From positions 45,504-109,503 of the forward strand of contig JBJOGW010000016.1 of NCBI GenBank assembly GCA_046048055.1: a stretch of 64,000 nt of DNA, given 5' to 3'. The notes beneath the pieces were generated by a model that did no database searches, was not told the origin of the DNA, and worked only from the letters and a program-made list of their open reading frames with translations. Positions 16,876-24,204 of this stretch are shown one piece after another. Position 1 is the stretch's first letter. Every line of letters begins with the position of its first letter. Source of the DNA: SYAC01 sp046048055 (GTDB lineage: Bacteria > Planctomycetota > Phycisphaerae > Phycisphaerales > SM1A02). A program made the translations under genes and the position numbers.

Positions 16876-17970
16876 ATGGCATCACTGTCCGCCCTGCTCC
16901 TTGTTCTCGTGACCACGCTGGCCCATGGGCCAGCCGATCCACCGGCGCCCATGACCGAGGTGCCCGAGATGCGCGTGGGCGTGTTCGAGCTGCCGCCCTA
17001 TGCCATGCGATCGGGCTCCGGGGACTGGTCCGGCGTGGCGGTGACCCTGTTTCGCGAGGTGGCCGAGCGCATGCAACTTCGCTACCGGCTGGTGCCGCAC
17101 GCGTCGATGGCCGAGGCGCTGCAGGCCATGGAACAGGGCCAGCTGGACCTGATCGCGGTGGGGCTGGATCCCACCCCCGATCGCGAGCGGTTCATGAACT
17201 TCACGCACGCCTTCGAGCAGAGCGGCACCGGTGCGGCGGTGCGCATGGATCGTCGGCCAACATTCGTGGGCCTGTGGGGGCAGGTGGTGCGGTCGCACCT
17301 TCCCCCGCTGCTGGGAATGACGCTGGCGATCATGCTGGCGATGGCGGCCGCGGTGGGACTTGTCGAACGAAGACACCGTCCATCCAGCCCTGGAGGAAGC
17401 CACATCCGCACCCTGGGTGAGAGCATCTGGTGGAGCATCACCACCATGACCACCGTGGGTTACGGCGATCGTGTCCCGGTCACGCCGCTGGGACGCTTCC
17501 TGGGCGGCGCGTGGATGCTGATCGGCTTCTCGCTCATGACCATCCTTGGCGGCGTGATCGCCAGCGAACTCACCGTGGCACGCTTTCACCCTGCCATCCG
17601 CTCCATCGCACAGCTCCAGGGCGCCCGCTGCGCCGCGGCGTTGGACTCGGCCGCCATGGAGAACGCCACGAGCGAGGGACTCTCGCCCCGCGCCTACCCA
17701 GCCCTCGACGACGCCCTGCACGCGCTGGACCAGGGACAGGTGGACGCGGTGCTGGGCGACCTGAACGCGCTGCGATGGACGCTTCGCGAGCGCGTGTACA
17801 GCGACCTGGCCGTGCTGCCGCAGCCGCTGGTGGTGGAGTTCGTGTGCCTGGGCATGCGCCCGGACCTGCCCGATCCGCTTCGCGATGCCTTGAACTACTG
17901 GATCCTGCAGGTCAGCGAGAGCGCTCGCTGGCAGGCGTACCGGCGATCCATCTCGGGAGAGAACTCATGA
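16876..17970 (+). CDS. GluR0-like receptor-channel: periplasmic ligand-binding domain with K+-channel pore
   Basis: A 364-residue protein with the architecture of prokaryotic ionotropic glutamate receptors such as GluR0. A signal peptide (about 1-17) is followed by the first lobe of a solute-binding protein fold (EMRVGVFELPPYAM, GVAVTLFREVAERMQL, MEQGQLDLIAVGLDPTPDRE). Next come a TM helix (about 145-162), a pore loop with the potassium selectivity filter T193-V-G-Y-G-D198, and a second TM helix (about 208-230). The second ligand lobe follows (LDQGQVDAVLGDLNAL). Ligand binding outside should gate a potassium-selective pore. The stop overlaps the ATG of the btpA-like gene (ATGA), so they are cotranscribed. 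Confidence 0.88.
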   Translation: MASLSALLLVLVTTLAHGPADPPAPMTEVPEMRVGVFELPPYAMRSGSGDWSGVAVTLFREVAERMQLRYRLVPHASMAEALQAMEQGQLDLIAVGLDPTPDRERFMNFTHAFEQSGTGAAVRMDRRPTFVGLWGQVVRSHLPPLLGMTLAIMLAMAAAVGLVERRHRPSSPGGSHIRTLGESIWWSITTMTTVGYGDRVPVTPLGRFLGGAWMLIGFSLMTILGGVIASELTVARFHPAIRSIAQLQGARCAAALDSAAMENATSEGLSPRAYPALDDALHALDQGQVDAVLGDLNALRWTLRERVYSDLAVLPQPLVVEFVCLGMRPDLPDPLRDALNYWILQVSESARWQAYRRSISGENS

Positions 17971-18761
17971 GCGAACGCTTTCACGGACCCCTGATCGGCA
18001 TGGTGCACCTTTCGGCCCTGCCCGGCACGCCACGATCAAGCCTCCGCGTGGAGCGGATCGCGCGTGCCGCCGCCGCCGAGGCCAAGGCGCTCGAGGAAGC
18101 CGGCTTCGACGCCGTGCTGGTGGAGAACATGCACGACCTGCCCTATCTGCGGAGGAACGTGGGACCCGAGGTCGTGGCGGCCATGACGGCCTGCACCCTG
18201 TGCGTGCGGGCCGCCATCTCCATTCCGATCGGCGTGCAGGTGCTCGCCGGTGCCAACCGCGAGGCCATGGCGGTGGCGCACGCCTGCGGCGCGGCGTTCA
18301 TCCGCGCCGAGGGATTCCAGCTTGCCGCGGTGGCCGATGAGGGACTGCTGGACGAGGCCGACGCAGGCCCCCTGCTGCGTTTCCGCCGCATGATCGGCGC
18401 GGAGCGGGTGCGCGTGGCCGCCGACATCCTGAAGAAGCACTCCAGCCACGCCATCACGCGCGACCTGGACGCGGGCGAGCACGCCCGCACCGCGGCGTTC
18501 ATGGGGGCCGATGCCGTGATCGTGAGCGGTGCCGCCACGGGTGAACCGGTCGACCTGCGCGAGCTGCAGGCGGTCCGGGCCGCCACGCGACTGCCGGTGC
18601 TGGTCGGATCGGGCGCCACGCGCGACACCGCGGCGGCACTGCTCGAGCACGCCGACGCCCTGATCGTTGGCAGCGCGATCAAGCGGGGCGGCCGCTGGGA
18701 CCGGCCCGTGGACGCGGCCGCGGCCCGCGCCTTCGCCAGGGCGGCCCGGAAGGCGCGCTGA
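17967..18761 (+). CDS. BtpA/SgcQ family protein
   Basis: A 264-residue TIM-barrel protein of the BtpA/SgcQ family, starting with the diagnostic LIGMVHLSALPGTP. Further family blocks are DAVLVENMHDLPY, VGVQVLAGANREAMAVA-like (here IGVQVLAGANREAM), FIRAEGF, ADILKKHSSH, ADAVIVSGAATG and a phosphate-loop-like VGSGATRDTAAALL. BtpA was named for photosystem I stability in cyanobacteria, but most homologues occur in non-photosynthetic bacteria and have no defined reaction. Start and stop context: it overlaps the channel gene by four bases and is followed after three bases by the aminotransferase, so it sits inside an operon. Confidence 0.88.
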   Translation: MSERFHGPLIGMVHLSALPGTPRSSLRVERIARAAAAEAKALEEAGFDAVLVENMHDLPYLRRNVGPEVVAAMTACTLCVRAAISIPIGVQVLAGANREAMAVAHACGAAFIRAEGFQLAAVADEGLLDEADAGPLLRFRRMIGAERVRVAADILKKHSSHAITRDLDAGEHARTAAFMGADAVIVSGAATGEPVDLRELQAVRAATRLPVLVGSGATRDTAAALLEHADALIVGSAIKRGGRWDRPVDAAAARAFARAARKAR

Positions 18762-18764
18762 ACC

Positions 18765-19640
18765 GTGCAGGTCTGGCTGAACGGTCGCGTGATGCCCGTG
18801 GAGGCGGCGCACATCAGCCCGCTCGACCGAGGATTTCTCTTCGGTGACGGGATCTACGAGCTGGTGCGCTTCTTCGATGGTGTGGGCATGGCCATGGAGG
18901 CGCACCTGACGCGGCTGGAACGAAGCCTCTCGCTGTCGGGCATTCTCGGATTCAACGCCCACCAGGCCCGGCACGCGATGCAGGCGGTGCTGCAGGCGAA
19001 CCGGCTGGCCGATGCCGCCGTGTACCTGCAGGTCACGCGAGGCGCCGCCCCCACGCGCTCCCACATTCCGCCGACGGGACTGGCTCCCACGGTCTTCGCC
19101 TTCGCCAGCCCGTGCCCGGGACTCGCCAGCCTGTCCACGCCCGCGGGCATCCGCGTGAGCGTGCAGCCCGACGACCGCTGGCGTCGCTGCGAGATCAAGT
19201 CGATCAGCCTGATGGGCTCGATCCTTCCCATGCTCGCCGCGGGCCAGGCCGGTGCCGAGGAGGCCGTGCTGGTGCGCGACGGGCTGCTGAGCGAAGGCAG
19301 CAGTTCCAACGTGCTGCTGGTTCGGGGCGAGACCGTGAGCACGCCGCCGATCGACGCCGATCCGGCGATCCTGCGCGGCACGATGCGGGACATGGCGCTG
19401 CATGCGGCGCGCGCGTCGGGCCTGCGAGTGGAGGAACGGCCCGTCTCGGCGGCGGAACTCGATCGCGCCGACGAGGTCCTGATCGCCAGCAGCCGTCGCG
19501 TGCTGGCGGCGGTCAGTCATCTGGACGGGCGAGCCGTGGCGACGCCGGTGCCCGGTCCCGTGGCATGCCGACTGCTGCAGGGCATGCGCGAGCAGCTGCA
19601 GGCGTCGATCCGGGGCGTGACCGGGGCTTCGCGTCCGTAG
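18765..19640 (+). CDS. Class IV aminotransferase (D-amino-acid / branched-chain type)
   Basis: A 291-residue PLP-dependent fold-type IV aminotransferase. It shows the entry motif SPLDRGFLFGDGIYE, the catalytic lysine in CEIKSISLM (about residue 147), and the late EGSSSNVLLV and RGTMRDM blocks that hold the PLP phosphate and contact the substrate. D-alanine aminotransferase, branched-chain aminotransferase and aminodeoxychorismate lyase share these features; the overall length and YLQVTRG favour a D-amino-acid transaminase-like enzyme, but specificity is uncertain. The start is GTG, three bases after the BtpA stop. Its TAG stop is part of a possible promoter box for coaX. Confidence 0.88.
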   Translation: MQVWLNGRVMPVEAAHISPLDRGFLFGDGIYELVRFFDGVGMAMEAHLTRLERSLSLSGILGFNAHQARHAMQAVLQANRLADAAVYLQVTRGAAPTRSHIPPTGLAPTVFAFASPCPGLASLSTPAGIRVSVQPDDRWRRCEIKSISLMGSILPMLAAGQAGAEEAVLVRDGLLSEGSSSNVLLVRGETVSTPPIDADPAILRGTMRDMALHAARASGLRVEERPVSAAELDRADEVLIASSRRVLAAVSHLDGRAVATPVPGPVACRLLQGMREQLQASIRGVTGASRP

Positions 19641-19643
19641 AAT
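19638..19643 (+). promoter_or_regulatory. -10-like TAGAAT box, six bases before the coaX ATG
   Basis: TAGAAT followed by six bases and the ATG at 19650 fits a leaderless start. It overlaps the TAG stop of the aminotransferase gene. The AGGA between box and ATG is too close to the start to act as an SD. Confidence 0.35.
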
Positions 19644-19649
19644 CAGGAC

Positions 19650-20453
19650 ATGCGCAAGCTTCTCGCCATCGCGGTGGGCAACTCCCGCACCGCCGTCGGA
19701 CGCTTCCTGGATGACCGCATCGAGGCCAGCGAGCATCTGGAGCACGGCGACATTCCAACGCTGGCCCGCGCACTCGAGCAGCAGTGGAAGGCCCTCGAGG
19801 ACGACGACGCCTGGGTGATCCTGGCCAGCGTGAACGATCCGGTGGCCGATCCGCTGGAACGCGAACTGGATGGGCTGATCGGCGCAGAGATCCACCGCAT
19901 CCGCCGCGATCTGCCAATCCCCATCGGCACCTGCGTGGATGACGACGCCCGAGTGGGAGATGATCGCCTGCTCGCCGCCGCCGCCGCCTGGGACGCGCTC
20001 CAGCAGGCGGTGGTGGTGGTGGACGCCGGTACGGCCGTCACCGTGGACTTCGTGGATGGCCAGGGCACCTTCCACGGCGGCGCCATCGCACCGGGCGCGG
20101 GACTGCAGTTGCGTGCCCTGCACGAGCACACCGCCGCCCTGCCGCGCGTGGCTCTGGCCCAGCCCGATGCCACCGAGGTCTTCGGTCGAAACACCGGCGC
20201 CGCCATGCTGCTGGGCGTGGTGGAAGGCGCCCGCGGCATGCTGCAGCGGCTGGTGGAGCGCTACGCCGAGCACTACGGCGCCTTTCCCATGGTGGTGGCC
20301 ACCGGTGGCGACGCCGAGACGCTGTTCAGCGGCAACGAGCTGGTGGATCGCATCGTGCCCGAGCTGGTGCTGATGGGCATCGCGGTGGCTGCCCGCCACG
20401 CCTCCGAGGACGAGGACACGGCCGGGACGGCCGAGGGCGAAGACCGATCGTGA
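19650..20453 (+). CDS. coaX: Type III pantothenate kinase, with altered first phosphate motif
   Basis: Type III PanK phosphorylates pantothenate, the first step of coenzyme A synthesis. The 267-residue product has the GDDR block near 106-109, VVDAGTAVTVDFVD near 127-139, the GGAIAPG loop and VATGGDAE. At the N-terminus the family normally reads IDxGNT; here it reads IAVGNSRT, with Ala8 (codon GCG) in place of the conserved Asp. The rest of the ASKHA fold looks intact. This could be a lineage variant, an altered metal site or an enzyme with changed activity. Its stop overlaps the GTG of the next gene. Confidence 0.85.
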   Translation: MRKLLAIAVGNSRTAVGRFLDDRIEASEHLEHGDIPTLARALEQQWKALEDDDAWVILASVNDPVADPLERELDGLIGAEIHRIRRDLPIPIGTCVDDDARVGDDRLLAAAAAWDALQQAVVVVDAGTAVTVDFVDGQGTFHGGAIAPGAGLQLRALHEHTAALPRVALAQPDATEVFGRNTGAAMLLGVVEGARGMLQRLVERYAEHYGAFPMVVATGGDAETLFSGNELVDRIVPELVLMGIAVAARHASEDEDTAGTAEGEDRS

Positions 20454-21379
20454 GCGTCACGGCCCGCTGGAGCACGTCACCAGGCCAGGCCGCCATGGGA
20501 CTGCTCTGGCTGCACGGATCGTCCGAGTCGATGGCGGCCCTGCTGGGACCTTTGCCGCCCGTCGGACACATGCGCCTTGGACCCTTGGCTGATGTGGATC
20601 AGGGTGTGGTGATGCGCGTGCGGCCGCATGCCCTGCTCCTAACACCACATGGCGGGCCGCGCATCCGCCAGCGGCTCACGGGCTGGCTGCTGGAGCGCGG
20701 CGTCACGTTCACCGAAACCGAGTCGTGGGATGCCTTCTCCACGGATCCGGTCGAGTGCCGGATGCTGGCCGCCCTGGCCCGCGCCGCTAGCGCGGACGCG
20801 GTGCCGCTGCTGCTGGAGCAGCCTCGCCGATGGCGCACGCATGGCCCACCCCAGGACCGGACCCGCTGCCTTCGCCTTCGACGGCTGATCGAACCACCGA
20901 CCGTGGCGATCGTGGGCCCTCCCAACGCGGGCAAGAGTTCGCTGCTGAACGCGCTGGCGGGGCGTCCGGTGGCCGCCGCAAGCCCGGTGGTCGGCACCAC
21001 CCGCGACTACGTGCAGGTGCAGGTCACGCTGGCGGGACTGGTGTGCGTTGTGGTGGACGCGCCTGGTCTTCGATCCACCGACGATCCGATCGAGGCCGCG
21101 GCCATCGCCAACGCGTCCGAACGCGTCCAGGCGGCGGACCTTTGCCTGAGCCTGGCGGCGCCGGGACAGGGCTTTCTCGCGGACTGGCCGAATGCCCTGC
21201 ACGTGCGGACCAAGGCCGACCTGCCCGACGCGGATCCCGCGGGCACGCACCATCGCGCGAGCGCCCTCACTGGTGCGGGACTGGGCGAGCTGGCCGAAGC
21301 CGTTCGACAGCGGCTGGTCCCCGATTCGGACCTGCGATCGGACATGCCCTTCGAGATGGACGCGCCGCCCTGCGCGTGA
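20450..21379 (+). CDS. MnmE/TrmE-like GTPase, reduced form
   Basis: A 309-residue protein with a TrmE-type G domain: P-loop GPPNAGKSSLLNALAG (about residues 156-171), VVGTTRDYV switch I, DAPGLR in place of the usual DTAGIR, then TDDPIEAAAI as in MnmE, and TKAD for guanine recognition. The N-terminal 150 residues are short and lack the clear tetrahydrofolate-binding domain of MnmE. The C-terminal CxGK motif that MnmE uses for tRNA wobble-uridine modification is missing. It is therefore a derived paralogue or reduced form, not a standard MnmE. It starts at GTG inside the coaX stop and converges on fabI. Confidence 0.8.
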   Translation: MSVTARWSTSPGQAAMGLLWLHGSSESMAALLGPLPPVGHMRLGPLADVDQGVVMRVRPHALLLTPHGGPRIRQRLTGWLLERGVTFTETESWDAFSTDPVECRMLAALARAASADAVPLLLEQPRRWRTHGPPQDRTRCLRLRRLIEPPTVAIVGPPNAGKSSLLNALAGRPVAAASPVVGTTRDYVQVQVTLAGLVCVVVDAPGLRSTDDPIEAAAIANASERVQAADLCLSLAAPGQGFLADWPNALHVRTKADLPDADPAGTHHRASALTGAGLGELAEAVRQRLVPDSDLRSDMPFEMDAPPCA

Positions 21380-21400
21380 CCAGGTTCTGCCTGACGGATC

Positions 21401-22180
21401 CTAGAGCCCCATGCAGGCGTAGCCACTGTCCACGTAGAGCACCTCGCCGGTGATGCCGTTGGACATGGGCGAGAGCAGGAACGCCGCGGCGCCACCCACG
21501 TCCTCGGTGGTGATGTTGCGGCGAAGCGGCGCCTTCTTCTCCACCCAACCGAGAATCTCGCCGAAGCCGCCCACCGCCATCGCGCTGAGCGTGCGCATGG
21601 GACCCGCACTGATCACGTTGCAGCGGATGTTCCGCGGTCCCAGCTCCATGGCCAGGTACCGGTTGGTGGCCTCCAGCGCCGCCTTGGCCACGCCCATCAC
21701 GTTGTAGCCGGGCACGGCCTTCTCGGCACCGTAGTAGCTCAGCGCGATCATGCTGCCGCCGTTGGCCATGAGCGGCGCTGCGCGGTTGGCCATCGCGGCA
21801 TAGGTGTAGGCGCTGATGTCCATGGCCTGCGTGAACACCTGCCGCGGGGTGGCCGTGAACATCCCCTCCTTCAGCCACTCCTTGTCGGCGAAGGCGATGC
21901 TGTGCACCACGAAGTCGATCGAGCCGAAGTCCGCCTTGATGCGCTCGAAGACCGCGTCAAGCTGCTCGTCGCTGCCGGCGTCCAGCGGCTGCAGCCACGG
22001 CTCGGCAACGCCCAGCGACTCCAGGGCATTTCGCACGCGTCGCTCGTTCTTCTCGCCGGGCAGGTGCGTGAAGATGCACTCACCTCCGTGCTCCAGAATG
22101 CTCTGCGTGATGCCGCTGGCGGCGCTGCGGTCGTTCATCACCCCCACCACCAGGCCGCGCTTCCCTTCAAGGATCTTCAT
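21401..22180 (-). CDS. fabI: Enoyl-[acyl-carrier-protein] reductase (NADH), FabI
   Basis: FabI reduces enoyl-ACP in the last step of each fatty-acid elongation cycle. The 259-residue product begins LEGKRGLVVGVMNDRSAASG, the FabI form of the NADH site. It has VHSIAFADK and the catalytic Y-x6-K in YNVMGVAKAALE, then the RCNVISAGPMRTLSA loop that contacts substrate and inhibitors. Ser in SYYGAEKAVPGYN is also normal. ATG 22180 gives the family N-terminus. The DUF1573 gene ends ten bases upstream on the same strand, so the pair is likely an operon. The gene converges with the MnmE-like GTPase gene. Confidence 0.95.
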   Translation of the reverse strand: MKILEGKRGLVVGVMNDRSAASGITQSILEHGGECIFTHLPGEKNERRVRNALESLGVAEPWLQPLDAGSDEQLDAVFERIKADFGSIDFVVHSIAFADKEWLKEGMFTATPRQVFTQAMDISAYTYAAMANRAAPLMANGGSMIALSYYGAEKAVPGYNVMGVAKAALEATNRYLAMELGPRNIRCNVISAGPMRTLSAMAVGGFGEILGWVEKKAPLRRNITTEDVGGAAAFLLSPMSNGITGEVLYVDSGYACMGL

Positions 22181-22190
22181 GCGGCGGAAT

Positions 22191-23264
22191 CTAACCGCGC
22201 GGCGTGACCTTGGCATCGGCGGCCGCTTCCCCTGCGGGGCGCACCGCGCCGTACATCCACAGCGACTGCTCACGGCTGCCGCTGCGCAGGGTGACGGGCA
22301 CCACGAATGATCCGCCTTGCGGCGGCGGCTGCAGGCGAAGGCGCACGCGGCAGCCATCCGACAGCGGCTCCACCGAGGCCACGCCGGCCTGCCAGCCCTC
22401 GGGCAGCGTCACGGTGGCGCCCTCCGGCAACGGCTCCTGCAGGTCCACGTCCACGTGGGCCACGCGCTCCGGCTGCAGCACGCCCACGTTCAGCGCAAAC
22501 TCGCGCATGCGGAGGACCGGCTTCAGGTTGAACCGCTCGTCGCGCACCTTGAGTCCGATCACGGGGCAGGAAGGATGGTCGGTCTCCACCACCCAGAACG
22601 CGGGCCACGCCTCGCGCGGCAGCGACTCCAGATCCGTGCGGATCACGTAGGTGGCTCGCGGCTCGTCCCGCGCCGGATCGAAGCCCAGATACTCGGGCGT
22701 TGTGCCATGGGAGGCGACCACGCGAAAGGGACGCCGATCCACGCTCTCCACGACCACGCGACCGCGAGCCGGACCCTGTGGCGGCGGGGTGAGGGCGGAC
22801 GGCACGGCGCGGATCGGCAGGGCCACCTCACCGCGAACGTCGATCTCGAGTGCCCGGCCGAAGCCGTCGGCCAGAATCTTCACCGTGGCCTTGCGCGGAC
22901 CCGGCACCACGCTGCCGGAAAGGCTGGCATCGAACGAGACGCTCTCGCCGGGGCCGACCACCTTGCCGGCCAGGTCCGAGGTGGTGGTGCACGTGCAGGT
23001 GGGCTGGATCGCGGCGATGGTCACCGGTTGGTTCCCGGCATTGCGCAACCGGACCTCCGCGGAGCGGGACTCGCCCGGTGCAAGGAACCCGAAGTCCACG
23101 GCCAGAGGTTCGGGCTGCAGCGGCGGCGGACCGGGCACGAAGGCCTGCGGCGCCGGCTCCGTGCCGCTCCGGGCCGGGGTCTGCACGGAGTCGTAACAGA
23201 CTCCCTCCGCGGCCGCCATCCCGGCCAGAACCAGGCCGATCACGCTCCATCGGGGGATATCCAT
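22191..23264 (-). CDS. DUF1573-domain exported protein
   Basis: A 357-residue exported protein. After a signal-like segment (about residues 5-20), the DUF1573 domain (about 50-150) shows LAVDFGFLAPGESRSAEVRLRN and IAAIQPTCTCT with the conserved CxC. DUF1573 proteins have an ASH-like immunoglobulin fold and are abundant in planctomycetes and Bacteroidota; the role is unknown. Residues 150-330 contain further beta-rich repeats. It lies upstream of fabI by ten bases, which may be coincidence of strand rather than function. A TAGACT box lies 11 bases before the ATG on the minus strand. Confidence 0.82.
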   Translation of the reverse strand: MDIPRWSVIGLVLAGMAAAEGVCYDSVQTPARSGTEPAPQAFVPGPPPLQPEPLAVDFGFLAPGESRSAEVRLRNAGNQPVTIAAIQPTCTCTTTSDLAGKVVGPGESVSFDASLSGSVVPGPRKATVKILADGFGRALEIDVRGEVALPIRAVPSALTPPPQGPARGRVVVESVDRRPFRVVASHGTTPEYLGFDPARDEPRATYVIRTDLESLPREAWPAFWVVETDHPSCPVIGLKVRDERFNLKPVLRMREFALNVGVLQPERVAHVDVDLQEPLPEGATVTLPEGWQAGVASVEPLSDGCRVRLRLQPPPQGGSFVVPVTLRSGSREQSLWMYGAVRPAGEAAADAKVTPRG

Positions 23265-23381
23265 ATCGAGCGACGAGTCTAGCCAGCGGTCATCGCCTGA
23301 GGCCGATCGGCATGGAAACCCGCACCTGTCACGGTTTTACGCCCGTCTTGACGCAAATTCCCCGTTTTGCAATCCCATTTC

Positions 23382-23409
23382 TTGCCTTGGATCCGGACAG
23401 GGCTATGTT
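23382..23409 (+). promoter_or_regulatory. Promoter candidate for the non-coding locus before efp
   Basis: TTGCCT (23382-23387) and TATGTT (23404-23409) are separated by 16 bases. Transcription would start near 23416. No ORF with coding character follows before the terminator at 23541. Confidence 0.45.
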
Positions 23410-23415
23410 GACGGG

Positions 23416-23570
23416 GTGAGAGGTTGAGGCGAAGTCTTCTCCCTCCCACAAGCTGACGATAGACCGATCCGAGAAAGAGACGTCCTTCGTGTGCTTGGCC
23501 ACATCCGTGGCCGCTTGCCGAGCCCTTTTCCCTCCCTCCGCCCCCGGTCCTTGTGGCCGGGGGTATTTCA
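23416..23570 (+). ncRNA. Candidate small RNA upstream of efp
   Basis: A promoter-like element, about 125 bases of non-coding sequence and an intrinsic terminator define a transcript of about 150 nt. Its 5' end can fold: GTGAGAGG (from 23416) against CCTCCCAC (near 23442-23449), with one mismatch. A central perfect hairpin GGCCAC-ATCC-GTGGCC is at 23497-23512. Two pyrimidine-rich stretches with UCCC motifs (near 23436-23449 and 23524-23540) could pair with Shine-Dalgarno sequences. I do not recognise SRP, tmRNA, RNase P or a clear 6S RNA. An alternative is a long efp leader with an attenuator. This covers the 361-base gap between the DUF1573 start and efp. Confidence 0.35.
23541..23570 (+). 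terminator. Intrinsic terminator before efp
   Basis: CCCCCGGTCC-TTGT-GGCCGGGGG forms a nine-pair GC stem with one bulged T, followed by TATTTCATTT. The gene on its left is divergent, so the terminator must end a transcript starting inside the intergenic region, or act as an efp attenuator. Confidence 0.65.
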
Positions 23571-23625
23571 TTTGGGACCTGCTCGCTAGACTCGCCGACT
23601 TCCCCGTTTCGGCAAGGAGTCACCC

Positions 23626-24180
23626 ATGAAGAGCACCGACCTGCGACCCGGCCTGGCGATCAAGATGGACGCCCGCCTGTACCTGATCACCAAGGTGGAG
23701 CACCGGACCCCCGGCAACCTGCGGGCGTTCGTGCAGGTGCTGCTGCGGGACCTGAATTCGGGCGCCCTGATCGACAAGCGGCTCCGCTCCGGCGAGGAGG
23801 TGGAACAGGTGGATCTGGACCGTCGCCCGATGGAGTTCCTCTACAAGGACGGCGACAAGTTCGTGTTCATGGACAACGAGAGCTTCGAGCAGGCGGAGAT
23901 GAGCGCCGACTTCGTGGGCGACCTGCCGCTCTACGTGCTTCCCAACACCTCGGTGGTGGTGAACTGGTGCGACGGCAAGCCCATCAGCATCGAGATGCCC
24001 AACACCGTGGAACTGGTGGTCAAGGACACGCCGCCAGGCATCAAGGGCGCCACCGCCACCAACCAGCTCAAGGAAGCCGAACTGGAGACGGGCCTGAAGA
24101 CCCGTGTGCCGCCCTTCATCTCGATCGGCGAGAAGGTGCGCGTGAACACCGAGGACGGCAGCTACCTGAGCCGGGCCTGA
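23626..24180 (+). CDS. efp: Translation elongation factor P
   Basis: EF-P binds between the P and E sites of the ribosome and relieves stalling at polyproline. The 184-residue product has the three-domain family length: an N-terminal KOW-like domain, an OB domain with EFLYKDGDKFVFMDNESFEQ, and the C-terminal TPPGIKGATATNQLKEAELETG and ISIGEKVRVNTEDGSY signature. In domain I the modifiable loop reads TPGNLRAF, so the residue equivalent to E. coli Lys34 is Asn31. Neither a beta-lysylation nor an Arg-rhamnosylation target is at the tip. AAGGAG lies nine bases before the ATG. Confidence 0.95.
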   Translation: MKSTDLRPGLAIKMDARLYLITKVEHRTPGNLRAFVQVLLRDLNSGALIDKRLRSGEEVEQVDLDRRPMEFLYKDGDKFVFMDNESFEQAEMSADFVGDLPLYVLPNTSVVVNWCDGKPISIEMPNTVELVVKDTPPGIKGATATNQLKEAELETGLKTRVPPFISIGEKVRVNTEDGSYLSRA

Positions 24181-24204
24181 GCCCGCGGCGTCCGGACAGG
24201 CCGC

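Noticed and set aside
23416..23570. SRP RNA, tmRNA, RNase P RNA or 6S RNA at the locus before efp
   Set aside because: The hallmark motifs of the first three are absent. A 6S-like closing stem is only weakly formed, so I keep it as an unclassified candidate.
23279..23623. 114-codon minus-strand frame between the DUF1573 gene and efp
   Set aside because: Composition is unlike neighbouring proteins, there is no SD, and the stretch is better explained by the small-RNA or leader signals on the plus strand.
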